Positions 15,479 through 25,010 are shown, counted from the stretch's first letter. The stretch: 41,901 nt of DNA from Bacteroidota bacterium (GCA_024277895.1 JAJRUH010000106.1:1-41901), one strand, 5' to 3'. Numbers and translations are program-made. The notes: generated by a model from the letters alone, not told the origin.

Positions 15479-16624
15479 ATGGAAGACCATCAGTATAATT
15501 TAAAGCAAATTGATTTAGCATATGAACTTACAAAATATGTTAATGAAGATTATTTCGAATATATTTATCGCGGGTATTTTTCTGAAAATATCACTGAAAA
15601 TATCCTGAATTTGAATAATGCTAAATTTGTTAATGAATCAGAAATTTCGGCATACAAAAACAAAATATCTTATTTCCTGATAGAATCTCTTCAAAATGTT
15701 ATCAGACACCAGGATACTGTTGAAAATAACAGTATTTCAAGCGAAGGATTATTAGTCATTCAAAAAACGAATAATTCTGTCTATTTAACAACTGCAAATG
15801 TTATTAGGAATGAGAATATTCCGGTTTTAGATTCGTATTTAAAAAAAATAAAAAATTTATCTCCTGATGAATTAAAAGTTGAATATCAAAAAATATTATT
15901 GGATGGTGTGATTAGCGAAAAAGGCGGAGGAGGATTGGGAATAATTACCATGGCAAGACGAACTGACGGTCATATTCATTATGATTTTAAGAAAATTAAT
16001 GATAAATTCTCTTATTACTATTATCAAATTCAATTAATATTCAGTGATAAAAAAAGTAATGAAAATGTATTTGAATTAATTTCATTAGACAGGCTCTCAA
16101 AATTTCATGAATTATTAAATACTGAAAATATTCTTTTAAATTTTAACGGTTCTTTTGCGTTTCAAAATTTGGAAAGTTTATTACCCATTATAGAATCTCA
16201 TTCAATAGGTGGGAAACCCACAAAACAAAAGATTTTTGATTTGACTGTAAAATTAATCAGAAATATTGTTGATTTTGCAGACGATTTTGCAGACGATGCC
16301 GATTCCGGAAAAAGAAACAGTCGAGGTGTATATCTGTTAAGTAAAAAGAACGGAAAACTGTACTTAACAGCAGGAAATTTGATATTAAATGAGAAAATGA
16401 ATGTTTTAGGAAATAAAATTAAACTTATAAACAATACCCAAAAAGAAAGTCTTACAAAAATAAGGGACTATTTAAATGAATTTTTTAAGTTCGATTTAAC
16501 AAAAAAACCGGATATAAATTTGATTGACATGCGTTTAAAAAATGATTGCAATAAAATAAAATATGTATTTAAAACTGTTAATAAAAAAACATCATATTTT
16601 ATACTGCAATTAGTAATTAATTAA
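15479..16624 (+). CDS. Tandem SiaB-like (DUF6272) kinase-type protein
   Basis: A 381-residue protein made of two SiaB/DUF6272 units with the HATPase-like fold. Unit 1 (about 1-195) has the family motifs FLIESLQNVIRHQ and GGGGLGIITMARR, the latter typical of the nucleotide loop. Unit 2 (about 200-381) repeats the pattern (ENILLNFNGSFAFQNLESLL, then IFDLTVKLIRNIVDF) but has no Gly-rich loop and is probably inactive or regulatory. SiaB phosphorylates SiaC in Pseudomonas. A 12-bp tandem duplication (GATTTTGCAGAC) near 16275 encodes FADDFADD. It ends tail-to-tail with the SiaC-like gene, overlapping it by 8 bp. Confidence 0.78.
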   Translation: MEDHQYNLKQIDLAYELTKYVNEDYFEYIYRGYFSENITENILNLNNAKFVNESEISAYKNKISYFLIESLQNVIRHQDTVENNSISSEGLLVIQKTNNSVYLTTANVIRNENIPVLDSYLKKIKNLSPDELKVEYQKILLDGVISEKGGGGLGIITMARRTDGHIHYDFKKINDKFSYYYYQIQLIFSDKKSNENVFELISLDRLSKFHELLNTENILLNFNGSFAFQNLESLLPIIESHSIGGKPTKQKIFDLTVKLIRNIVDFADDFADDADSGKRNSRGVYLLSKKNGKLYLTAGNLILNEKMNVLGNKIKLINNTQKESLTKIRDYLNEFFKFDLTKKPDINLIDMRLKNDCNKIKYVFKTVNKKTSYFILQLVIN

Positions 16625-16997
16625 CTATTGCAACAAGTTCAAAGGGAAGATTAATTAATTCCGTCAAGTCTTCACCCATTTCCATAATGTCTTCATCATC
16701 TTCATCGTAGTACCATTTAACTTTAATTTTCTTACCTCGATCCATATAACCGTTAAGGAAAATCAAAATTTGAAAAATCTTTTTGTGTGAAGCACTGTTT
16801 AAAACCGTAAAATAAAACTCACAGACTAATTCTTTTTCCAAATTAGGAAGATGTTCTTCCATCCATTTAATAACAGGGTCATATACTGCTAAAATATCTT
16901 CGGAGAAAGACGGTCCTTTTATTTGAAAAATATTCTCTTTTAAATCTAAACTGATCAGAGGTGTTTTCCTTGTTTTTTTAAGATAGATGCTTTCCAT
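16617..16997 (-). CDS. SiaC-like regulatory phosphoprotein (DUF1987)
   Basis: A 126-residue single-domain protein. Typical DUF1987 features are the N-terminal TPLISLDLKENIFQIKGPSF strand pair, a YDPVIKWMEEHL helix, and the central FYFTVLNSASHKKIFQIL segment, where the Asn-Ser-x-Ser motif puts Ser 68 at the place of the phosphorylated Thr of Pseudomonas SiaC. It lacks a membrane segment and should be cytosolic. With the SiaB-like kinase opposite and the SpoIIE phosphatase upstream it would complete a SiaABC-type switch. No GGDEF partner (SiaD) was found in the window, so the output is not known. Confidence 0.82.
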   Translation of the reverse strand: MESIYLKKTRKTPLISLDLKENIFQIKGPSFSEDILAVYDPVIKWMEEHLPNLEKELVCEFYFTVLNSASHKKIFQILIFLNGYMDRGKKIKVKWYYDEDDEDIMEMGEDLTELINLPFELVAIVN

Positions 16998-17101
16998 TAC
17001 AGAAAATTGGTTTATACTTTAGTTTTCAAATATACAAATAAAAAACTTAGATTTCCAAAAAAGTATTGAATATCATAAAAAAAATGATGAACAGATAAAA
17101 T

Positions 17102-17125
17102 AAGCAGCCGAAATACCGGCTGCTT
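17102..17125 (-). terminator. Intrinsic terminator after htpG
   Basis: AAGCAGCCG (17102-17110) pairs perfectly with CGGCTGCTT (17117-17125) around loop AAATAC. Read leftward it is followed by a T-rich tail (ATTTTAT). It lies 19 bp beyond the htpG stop at 17144. Confidence 0.75.
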
Positions 17126-17143
17126 TAAAGTATTATGTATATT

Positions 17144-19197
17144 TTATGTTTCTATCAATTCAATACTTCGCTTAACAAATTTATTTAACGATTTGCCTTT
17201 CAGCATATTGTTTGCTAATAAACCTAAGTCGATTAATTGTTTTACTAATTTTTGCTTTTTTCCGAATTTTGTCAGCAAATCTCTTTTTTTGTTTTCAATT
17301 TCACTTATTTTTTTGTTTAATTCTTCCCGTTTATCTTTTTCTTCCTGCGGAATTTCCTCTTCTTTTTTATCTTTTTGAAGCGTATTTAAGGCATCAATTT
17401 CCGAATTTATTTTATCTTTTTCTTCTTTTATTATTTTCAAATCTTTTTCTAATTCTTTATGAAGTTTTTTATTTAAATTAAGAACTATTTTGTGATTTGA
17501 ATTTACAATAAGATTGAAACTGTCGGGTAAATTTCCGTAAAACGAAGCTTCTCCGCCGAGTTTCGACATATCTTTCATACGCCTCACAAATTCGTTTTGT
17601 GTAACAATTGTAGGGTTGGCGGTTTTACGCATAGCTTCAAAACTTACAAGGAAAGTTGCATCTTCAGGTAATTGACTTTGAAATACCTGCGATAAATTAT
17701 CTTCATCTTCTTTTGTTAATTGAGATTCAAATTTCTCATCTTTTTGAATTAATTTATCAATTACATCGGCATCAACACGTGTAAATCGAGTACCTTCGAG
17801 TTTTGTTTCAACTTGATTAATGAAATGAGCATCCAATTGACCGTCCATTATTAATACGTCATAACCTTTTTCTTTTGCCTCTTCAATAAAACTGTATTGT
17901 CCTTCCGGGTCGGTTGTATATAAGTATATTAAGTTTTTATCTTTATCAGTTTGATTGGGTTCGGTAATTTTTTTATACTCGTCAAAAGTAAAAAACTTCC
18001 CTTCCGTATTTTGCAATAAGAAAAATTTCACGGCCTTTTCATAAAATTTCTCATCACTTAACATTCCGTACTGGATAAAAATTCGTAAATCATTCCATTT
18101 CTTTTCAAAATCTTCACGTTCTTTTGTAAAAAGTTCTTTTAAACGGTCGGCAACTTTTTTGGTAATATGGCTTGATATTTTTTTACGTTCCTGTCGCTTT
18201 GTAAATAACTTCTTGACACATTCAACGGAATGTCCGGTGAATCCAATACTCCGTGAAGTAAGGTTAAAAATTCAGGAACGATACCTTCAACTGAATCGGT
18301 TACAAATACTTGTCGCTGAAAGAGTTGAATTTTATTTTTTTGTATTTCAATGGTGTTTTTGAATTTCGGGAAATACAATATTCCGGTTAAATTAAAGGGA
18401 TAATCAACATTAAGGTGAATGTAAAACAAAGGCTCTTCGAAACTTCCGGGATATAATTCTTTATAAAAATTTTTATAATCGTCATCTGTCAAATCTGCAG
18501 GCTTTTTTGTCCAGGCAGGTGTTGTATTATTTATAATATGATCTTTATCCGTTTCAACAGATTTGTTATCTTTCCACTCTTTTTCTTTACCGAAAGCAAT
18601 TTCTACAGGTAAAAATTTACAATATTTATTCAATAATTCTTCAATTTTTGAATCTTCCAGGAAATTTTCGGAATCTTTGTCAATGTGCAGAATAATATCA
18701 GTTCCTCTGTTTTCTTTTTCGACCTCTTCTAATGTAAAATCCGGGCTTCCGTCGCATTCCCATCTTACTGCCGGTTTTTCGGTCTTATATGATTTAGAAA
18801 TAATTTCAACTGAATCGGAAACCATAAAAGACGAATAAAAACCCAGTCCGAAATGTCCGATTATTGCATTGGCATCATCTTTATGTTTTTCTATAAAATC
18901 TGTAGCACCTGAAAATGCAATCTGATTGATGTATTTATCAATTTCTTCTTTATCCATTCCTATTCCTGCATCCGAAACTGTTATTGTTTTGGCTTTTTTG
19001 TCAATTTTAACTCTAACAGTTAAATTGCCCAATTCGTCTTCATATTCACCTTTTGATGATAAAATTTTTATTTTTTGAGTGGCATCAACGGCATTCGAAA
19101 TTAATTCTCTTAAAAATATTTCGTGATCGGAATAAAGAAATTTTTTAATAATAGGGAAAATGTCCTCACCTGTAACATTTATTTTTCCTTTTTGCAT
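17144..19197 (-). pseudogene. htpG: Chaperone HtpG (Hsp90), interrupted by a one-base frameshift
   Basis: The gene reads as HtpG throughout but in two frames. From the ATG at 19197 the N-terminal ATPase and middle domains are intact (ELISNAVDATQKI, DAGIGMDKEE, GHFGLGFYSSFMV), up to SYLQSDRNVKK. There the frame is lost and a stop follows at 18139. The -1 change is in a run of seven A on the minus strand (plus 18178-18184); with eight A the reading continues VKKISSHITKKVADRLKELF and joins the second frame, which runs to 17144 (middle-C and C-terminal domains, GEASFYGNLP-like). Restored length is 684 residues, normal for the phylum. It may be a true mutation or an assembly error in a homopolymer. 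Confidence 0.92.
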
Positions 19198-19325
19198 ATC
19201 GTATGAATTTTATTTATTATACTTTATTTATTTGCTTGTTCTTTTCAAATGATGTGCCGGTTGTATTATACTGCCAAATTTTCAGTTTTTTCAGCACGAT
19301 TTTTTGATATTAAGGCATAAAAAAA

Positions 19326-19349
19326 CCCTTAAATTTTAAGGGCTTTTTT
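19326..19349 (-). terminator. Intrinsic terminator, possibly bidirectional
   Basis: CCCTTAA and TTAAGGG form a 7-bp stem (19326-19342) with A-run on the left and T-run on the right, so it can end the leftward TPR lipoprotein transcript (stop at 19369). Confidence 0.7.
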
Positions 19350-19368
19350 TAAATTTATGATAATATAT

Positions 19369-21150
19369 TTATTCGATAACACCTCTGAAAGCGGAATTGT
19401 CAATGAATTTTAAAAATTCCATATCTTTTTTAGCATAATCTTTTAATGAACTTTCTTTTGAGATTGCAATTTTAAGGTTTTCGATTACATCGTCAACTTT
19501 ATTTGCTCTTGCAGCAGTAACAGCTTTTAAATAATAAAATAAACCGTATTCACTATTTCCCATATTATTTAATGTACTGATTGCATCATCATTACTTCCT
19601 GCTAATGTTTGAGCTAAAGCTTTGTTAAAAGAATCACTTCCGAATTCAGCAACTGCAGCACTGTATTGAGCTCTTTTAATTAAGATAACACCTTTGTTAT
19701 AATGTAAATCAGGAGATTTACATCCTGCATTTTCTGCTCTTTCAAAATAATCCCAAGCGGTATCTAAATCACCGTCTGCTAAAGCAATAACACCTAAATT
19801 ATTTAATGCAGCAGGATTATCTGCTTTTTTAGCAATAACTTTTTCAAAGTTTATTTTTGCATCAGATAAATTGCCTTCTTTTGCTTGTGTGCAAGCTAAA
19901 TTATTCCATCCTTTCCAATCATCAGGGTATTCAGAAGTATATGTTTTGTAAACAGCTTCCTTATTAGCACCGTCTGAAATTGTTGCGGCATAAAGTAATT
20001 CTTCTTGGTGTAATGCCGTAGGATTTGACATTGCAAGTGTTTTCATTTCTGCATCAGTTTTTGCTTTTCCTTCGAAGTCAAATTTAATTTCTGAACGTCT
20101 CAATAAAGGAAGTATGTCTTTTCTTAAGTGATCATAAACAGCTGCTAATTTTTTAATTTCCTGTTCTCTTGTATCAGGGTCGGAATACATACTTAAAACT
20201 CTTAATACCAAGGCTTTGTCTTGCATGTCAGAAGCTTCGACTAATTTTTTAAAACCTGCCCAGTCTTCTGCGGGAGTTGTTTCTGTTATTAAGAAATCTT
20301 TATTTTTAATTTGCTCTATATCTTCTTTAGATAAAATTTTTGAGAATGCTTTTTTAGAACTATGTCCTCTGTCAACAACTAATTTTTCGTTTAAATCCTG
20401 AGGTCCGTCCGGTGAAGCATAACTTGCAATTTTAATATTTACTAATTGTTTGTCAGAATCTTCAGAAGCAGTTTTGATAGATTTTTCAAGATTTAAAATG
20501 TCTTCTCTTTTCAACTCTTTTCTTCTTATATTTGACTTTTGTAAATCAAAAAATAATTTAGCACTTTCAGTTTCTAATCTTACTTCAGGTTTAGTTACCG
20601 GAACAGAAACCATTTTACCTAAAACAGTTCCTCTTTTTAAACCGCCGTCAATTGTCATGCCGCCGTCAACTAATTCAGGTGTTGTAATAATACCGTCAGC
20701 AAGTTTTATTTTAGTAATATCGGCTGATTTGCCTTTTTGTGTTGAAATTTGGAATCTTAATTCCAAATCAGATGCTCTGAATTTAGGATCATAAGCAATT
20801 GTATCTTGGAAAGAAAAACTTCCGCCTTCTTTGTAATTGATTTGTTCATAGTTGTCCTGAAATTTTTCACCGATGATAGTTTGAGTTTTAAACAGAACTT
20901 CATCTGATGAACTGTAATCTGAAACTAATGCCGGAGTAATTACCAATTTCACAGTTTTTCCGAAATATTTCGGGGGGAATGTAACTTTAACGTCAATAGG
21001 AACTTTGTTCGCATGCATTTCCAAAGGATTCGGTGTTGTTTTGTATTCAACCTCACCGGCTTTTTTTACCATCTTTGTTAACGGATTACAACTTGAGAAA
21101 ATCAAAGCTGCAATTAAAAGTGATGAAAGAATAATTATTGATTTCTTCAT
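19369..21150 (-). CDS. Outer-membrane TPR lipoprotein with OmpA-like fold
   Basis: A 593-residue lipoprotein (lipobox AALIFSSC, Cys at about 21). Residues 30-190 are beta-rich, perhaps Ig-like. Residues 200-300 resemble an OmpA-type domain (LVNIKIASYASPDGPQDLNE followed by a conserved Arg in VVDRGHSSKK). From about 390 to 580 there are TPR helices, including WKGWNNLACTQAKEGNLSDA and NPAALNNLGVIALADGDLD. The OmpA-like plus TPR layout is frequent in Bacteroidales envelope proteins that tether to peptidoglycan. No exact function is known to me. It is monocistronic, with a terminator at 19326-19349. Confidence 0.75.
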   Translation of the reverse strand: MKKSIIILSSLLIAALIFSSCNPLTKMVKKAGEVEYKTTPNPLEMHANKVPIDVKVTFPPKYFGKTVKLVITPALVSDYSSSDEVLFKTQTIIGEKFQDNYEQINYKEGGSFSFQDTIAYDPKFRASDLELRFQISTQKGKSADITKIKLADGIITTPELVDGGMTIDGGLKRGTVLGKMVSVPVTKPEVRLETESAKLFFDLQKSNIRRKELKREDILNLEKSIKTASEDSDKQLVNIKIASYASPDGPQDLNEKLVVDRGHSSKKAFSKILSKEDIEQIKNKDFLITETTPAEDWAGFKKLVEASDMQDKALVLRVLSMYSDPDTREQEIKKLAAVYDHLRKDILPLLRRSEIKFDFEGKAKTDAEMKTLAMSNPTALHQEELLYAATISDGANKEAVYKTYTSEYPDDWKGWNNLACTQAKEGNLSDAKINFEKVIAKKADNPAALNNLGVIALADGDLDTAWDYFERAENAGCKSPDLHYNKGVILIKRAQYSAAVAEFGSDSFNKALAQTLAGSNDDAISTLNNMGNSEYGLFYYLKAVTAARANKVDDVIENLKIAISKESSLKDYAKKDMEFLKFIDNSAFRGVIE

Positions 21151-21573
21151 AATTTTATAAATTAAACAGTTAATATTATGTTCACATTTAATGCAAAATT
21201 AAGAATCTTTTCAATTTTAAAAAATAAATTCAATATTTATTTTTATATTTTTTATTTTTAATATTCGAATGCAAATAATTCACAATTAGTAACATTAATA
21301 AAAAACTGTCAATTTGCGTGGTTTATTAAATCATATGTCCTTTTGTAATAGTTAATTTTATTTGAATTCGAACTTGTAATTTAAATTGATTAATGTCTGT
21401 TTAATACAATATTTATGTTATATAACACTTTAGCATTCCGTAAATCGTTTATTGTAATTATTTTTGTTTATACTATCTTCGCGAAATATACTAAATTATA
21501 ACAATACGATTTCTTATATTTAACGTAAAAAAAGAATAATTGATTTTTAAAAAGAAATTTAAATTTTGTTGAA
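21151..21573. other. AT-rich divergent intergenic region with candidate promoters
   Basis: This 423-bp spacer separates two divergently transcribed genes. I see no gene in it. On the plus strand TTG (21452-21454), 19 nt and TATCTTCG (21474-21481) approximate the Bacteroidota promoter with one mismatch in the -7 box. On the minus strand TAATTTTG (21194-21201) fits the -7 consensus but has no TTG at the right distance. Confidence 0.4.
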
Positions 21574-22296
21574 ATGAGAATTCTTAATTTTTTTTCCAAA
21601 AATAATACTGTAAAGTCGGATGATATAGGAAATACCGAGTTTCTTCGAGAGAAAATTATTTCTGCAATCCGAATTTGCAAACAAGATATTCGGACAGAGG
21701 AAAATAAAATTTCAGAAATTAAAAAATGGGCTAAAGAGTTGATTGCAGATATCTATTTTGTCCCTTCGGAATATTGGTATGATGAAATAAAATATTTAAA
21801 CGAAATAAAAAATCACATTGAAAATAAGAATTTAAATAATTCCGTTATTCAAAAAACCGATAATCTTGTCAACGATTATTTTCAGCAAATTAATTTATCT
21901 GAATCTAAACTTGAATTTTTAAGAACCTTATTAATAAAGTATGGTAATTTATCGGATAAAATTGATAATACAATTCATAAAACATTAATGTTGAAAAGTA
22001 AAAATGAATATATTAAATCAATTAAGAAATATAAAAGAAAATTAGATGAGGTTCAAAATCCCGATGAAGATTTCAGTAAAATTTACGAAGAATCAGAACA
22101 TTTGAAAACTATAAAAAATGAGATAAAAGAAACCGAAGAAGATTTTTTAATACAAAAAGAAGTTAATGAATATATTAATAAATTAACGACTGAATATATG
22201 GGAAATGATGAAATTTCGGAAAGTGAATTTTTGAAAAATGAGATTTTAAGGATTAAAAATGAATTAATTAAGGACAGAAGTGTTGAAAATAAGTAA
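21574..22296 (+). CDS. Hypothetical coiled-coil protein
   Basis: A 240-residue, highly charged, almost entirely helical protein, rich in Lys, Glu, Asn and Ile, with no signal peptide or membrane segment. Heptad-like patterns run from about 25 to 110 and from 130 to 235 (KNEYIKSIKKYKRKLDEV). It is followed with an overlap of 17 bp by the Rossmann-fold gene at 22280, so the two are likely a coupled pair. I do not recognise a family. The N-terminus (MRILNFFSKNN) recalls phage shock-type coiled-coil proteins only in composition. Confidence 0.6.
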   Translation: MRILNFFSKNNTVKSDDIGNTEFLREKIISAIRICKQDIRTEENKISEIKKWAKELIADIYFVPSEYWYDEIKYLNEIKNHIENKNLNNSVIQKTDNLVNDYFQQINLSESKLEFLRTLLIKYGNLSDKIDNTIHKTLMLKSKNEYIKSIKKYKRKLDEVQNPDEDFSKIYEESEHLKTIKNEIKETEEDFLIQKEVNEYINKLTTEYMGNDEISESEFLKNEILRIKNELIKDRSVENK

Positions 22297-23050
22297 AATA
22301 AAAAGAGCATTTGGTTTTAATTCTGATAATTCCGGTATTATGACTCGCTATCTTGAAGAATCTTTAAATTGGAAACAACATTTGCATAATACAAAAGATT
22401 TTATTTTGAAAAATGCTGAAGGAAAAGAAAAAAATACCTGTTTAATTCTTGGCAGCGGTTGGTGTTTGGATGTACCTGTTACAGAACTTTCCGAAATATT
22501 CAATACTGTTATTTTGGCTGATATAATTCATCCGAGGCAGGTTGAGCATAAATTTGCCGAAATTCCGAATGTATCTTTTTTAACTGTTGATATTACCGGA
22601 ATTTTAGAACCTTTATATTTTTATCATAAGAGATTCAGATATAAAGTTAATTTTAAAGAATATATTTCCGGTGCTGAATTTCAAAATTTTATACAGAAAA
22701 TTAATCCTGATTACATAGTGTCGGTCAATATCCTAAGTCAATTATCATATTTCCCTGTTAAATTTATTATAAAACATCATTTAGCAAATACAAACGATCA
22801 ACAAAATTTTAAAAAAGCCGTTGAAAATAATCATTTAAATATTTTGCCTGCAGGAAAATCTGTTCTTATTACAGATTATTACGAATATGAATACGGTATA
22901 AATGATATTATTCTAAATAAAAAAAACCGTTTATCCGTATCTTTATCTGAAAAAAAAATTCAAAAAGAATGGATATGGAATTTTGATTTATCCGGAAATT
23001 ATTATACCGGGAATCCTGTAAAATTTAAAGTTGCTGCCTTACAAGTTTAA
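22280..23050 (+). CDS. Hypothetical Rossmann-fold protein, methyltransferase-like
   Basis: A 256-residue protein starting at GTG 22280 (or the next codon, TTG), overlapping the preceding gene. Near residue 55 a beta strand and glycine loop NTCLILGSGWCLDVPVTEL, followed by NTVILADIIHP and VSFLTVDITG, match the first three motifs of class I SAM-dependent methyltransferases (nucleotide loop, acidic end of strand 2, Asp after strand 3). The motif IV region reads PDYIVSVNILSQLSYFP, where the position often contains substrate-contact residues. The substrate is unknown. It converges with the NRAMP gene, overlapping its 3' end by 26 bp. Confidence 0.6.
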   Translation: MLKISKIKRAFGFNSDNSGIMTRYLEESLNWKQHLHNTKDFILKNAEGKEKNTCLILGSGWCLDVPVTELSEIFNTVILADIIHPRQVEHKFAEIPNVSFLTVDITGILEPLYFYHKRFRYKVNFKEYISGAEFQNFIQKINPDYIVSVNILSQLSYFPVKFIIKHHLANTNDQQNFKKAVENNHLNILPAGKSVLITDYYEYEYGINDIILNKKNRLSVSLSEKKIQKEWIWNFDLSGNYYTGNPVKFKVAALQV

Positions 23051-24416
23051 TGCGTCTTTTGTAGATAAAAAAGAGCAGAACAGCCGATAAAATAAACGAA
23101 ACAATAATTACGGGAATTATTAAAGCTGTATCGTTAGCTTCTATATTGTAACCAATTGCTTTTGCAACTGATTTTGAAATATTTGTAAAACCTAAAATCA
23201 TCGTTACCCATAAAACAATACTCATCAGGATATTAGAAATCATTCCGTTAAGATGTTTTTTTCCGATTATATCCGGATCATTAACAACAGAAATAAGAAA
23301 TACTGCAATCAAAGGTAAAATTAATCCGTTAAATGCTTGAGCTATAATAATTGCCGGAATAGGCTGAATGTGTAAAAAACCAAATGTAAGTCCTACTGCA
23401 ACAACACCTGCAATGACCAATTTAAAATATAGTTTATTCGGTTTCCACTTTTCTTCATTATGTTTGTTTGAAAATAAGCTTCTTGCAGTAATGGCTGAAG
23501 CAAGAGGAGATGTAACAGCAGAAGAGAAACCGGCGGCAAACATTCCGAAACCGAAAATATATACAGCATACATTCCGATTTTATGTTGTAAGAATTCTTT
23601 CAAAACATTATAACCCTCACTGTCAAAATTTAAATTTGCGATAAAATTTGTTTTTTCAATATCGCTCATTCCTGCCGTAACAGCATTTCCTACACCCATT
23701 ATTGACATAGAAATAATTCCTCCCAAGATTACGGCAAAAGCTAACCCGAATCGCATTTCGTTAATAGTTTGTTTTTTATCCAATGCTCCCGAACCTAAAA
23801 ATAAATCATAAGGTATAACGGTAGTACCGACTAAACCTAAAACTAAAAGTGTTGAACCCGTGCCTTCCGGTATTATCGGCACAACACTGCCTTTTAAAAC
23901 CTCACCCCAATCAGGATTTAAAGATATAGAAGTAAAAAAGAAAGAAATCCCCATTAAAAATACGATAAAACCCATTACTTTGGCTATAGTATGAACTGAA
24001 TTTAATGCAAAAACAAATAATGCTAAAATTCCTATACCTGCAACAAAGTAATAATACGGAATGTCAAATATTAGTGTTAATCCTGCAACAGAACCCAAAA
24101 TATTTCCTGCTTCATAGGCTGCACAACCCAAAACAATTGCAATAATAATAACAAATAAAATAACTGTTCTGCCGGATGTGTTTTCAAATTTTTTTGAAAT
24201 TGCCTCGCCCAAATTCATTTGACTTCTGATGGTTAAACGAGCACTTGCTTCCTGTAAAAGCAGAGTTGCAAACGTAGAAAAAACTAATGCCCAAAGAAGT
24301 TGGAAGTTATAATAAACTCCGGCTTTTGTTGCTGTCGTAACTGTTCCCGGACCGATAAAAGCCGCTGCTACAACAGACCAAAACAAGATACTTAATATGC
24401 GTTTTCTTAAAGTCAT
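23025..24416 (-). CDS. Divergent NRAMP-family transporter
   Basis: A 463-residue, 11-12 TM protein of the NRAMP/SLC11 fold. I use the ATG at 24416; a GTG five codons upstream also exists. The conserved Asp-Pro-Gly-Asn of TM1 is here GPGTVTTATKAG, and the Met-Pro-His of TM6 is VIPYDLFLGS, so the canonical Mn/Fe ligands Asp, Asn and Met are replaced. Related proteins with such changes (NRMT-like) move Mg2+ or other ligands rather than transition metals. I would not call this MntH. It stands alone between the GGCT-like gene (upstream, 11-27 bp) and the Rossmann gene. Confidence 0.82.
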   Translation of the reverse strand: MTLRKRILSILFWSVVAAAFIGPGTVTTATKAGVYYNFQLLWALVFSTFATLLLQEASARLTIRSQMNLGEAISKKFENTSGRTVILFVIIIAIVLGCAAYEAGNILGSVAGLTLIFDIPYYYFVAGIGILALFVFALNSVHTIAKVMGFIVFLMGISFFFTSISLNPDWGEVLKGSVVPIIPEGTGSTLLVLGLVGTTVIPYDLFLGSGALDKKQTINEMRFGLAFAVILGGIISMSIMGVGNAVTAGMSDIEKTNFIANLNFDSEGYNVLKEFLQHKIGMYAVYIFGFGMFAAGFSSAVTSPLASAITARSLFSNKHNEEKWKPNKLYFKLVIAGVVAVGLTFGFLHIQPIPAIIIAQAFNGLILPLIAVFLISVVNDPDIIGKKHLNGMISNILMSIVLWVTMILGFTNISKSVAKAIGYNIEANDTALIIPVIIVSFILSAVLLFFIYKRRIKLVRQQL

Positions 24417-24442
24417 TGAGTTTGGAAACACAAAGATATATT

Positions 24443-24955
24443 TTATTTTTTTAAATAACTTTGAATGTGGGTAATTAAATCATCGGGAGTAAAATCTTGT
24501 TTATCTCTTTCATCAAGAAATTTTTTTATTTCTTTAATAGGTTGAGGACGCTGCATCCAATCGCCGGATTTTATTTTTACGGGAGAGTTTCGTCTTTTAT
24601 AAACAAAAGCAAACGATTTCTCCGTTTCCGGAAAATCGAAATCTTTATTTTTTAATTTCCAAATCGGTGCAATATCTAAATCATAACCCTTCGGAAACTC
24701 GCCCGAGGTGGTTTCAAGGTGGTCAATTCGTAATAAACCGGAATAATTCATATAATAAAGTTCCCCTAAGGTTGCGATATTTTTTATGTCAAAATCAATA
24801 TACGTACTTCCGATTTCCGACAGCATTAACTGACCTTCAGTGTAATGCTTTCCTGCAAACAAACTGCCGTCTGTATAATAATCTAATCGTCCGCCTTTTC
24901 TTAAAGTTCCGAAAACAAAAAGTTTAACAGGAAAATCCGAATTATTTTTTATCAT
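24443..24955 (-). CDS. Gamma-glutamylcyclotransferase-like (AIG2/GGCT) protein
   Basis: A 170-residue protein with the GGCT fold signature VFGTLRKGGRLDYY near the N-terminus (phosphate or glutamyl loop), then GELYYM and IDHLETTSGEFPKGYD, where the Glu of HLE is the probable general acid-base. Such enzymes release 5-oxoproline from gamma-glutamyl amines or crosslinks. The C-terminal about 40 residues (ending DDLITHIQSYLKK) are not part of the fold and are uncommon. It precedes the NRAMP gene in the same direction and may share its transcript. Confidence 0.75.
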   Translation of the reverse strand: MIKNNSDFPVKLFVFGTLRKGGRLDYYTDGSLFAGKHYTEGQLMLSEIGSTYIDFDIKNIATLGELYYMNYSGLLRIDHLETTSGEFPKGYDLDIAPIWKLKNKDFDFPETEKSFAFVYKRRNSPVKIKSGDWMQRPQPIKEIKKFLDERDKQDFTPDDLITHIQSYLKK

Positions 24956-24965
24956 TTTTAATGAT

Positions 24966-24973
24966 TACTTTTG
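24966..24973 (+). promoter_or_regulatory. Candidate -7 box (TACTTTTG) for LOG and recR genes
   Basis: TACTTTTG fits TAnnTTTG and is 37 bp before the ATG at 25011, in the divergent spacer. A clear -33 TTG is not visible. Confidence 0.4.
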
Positions 24974-25010
24974 CTGAATAATTTTTCGCAATATAATATT
25001 TCTGAAAATA

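Noticed and set aside
15479-16997. A complete SiaABCD system
   Set aside because: I looked for a GGDEF-type SiaD and found none in the window, so only a SiaABC-like set is claimed.
23025-24416. A plain MntH manganese importer
   Set aside because: The DPGN and MPH motifs are replaced, so the standard name would mislead.
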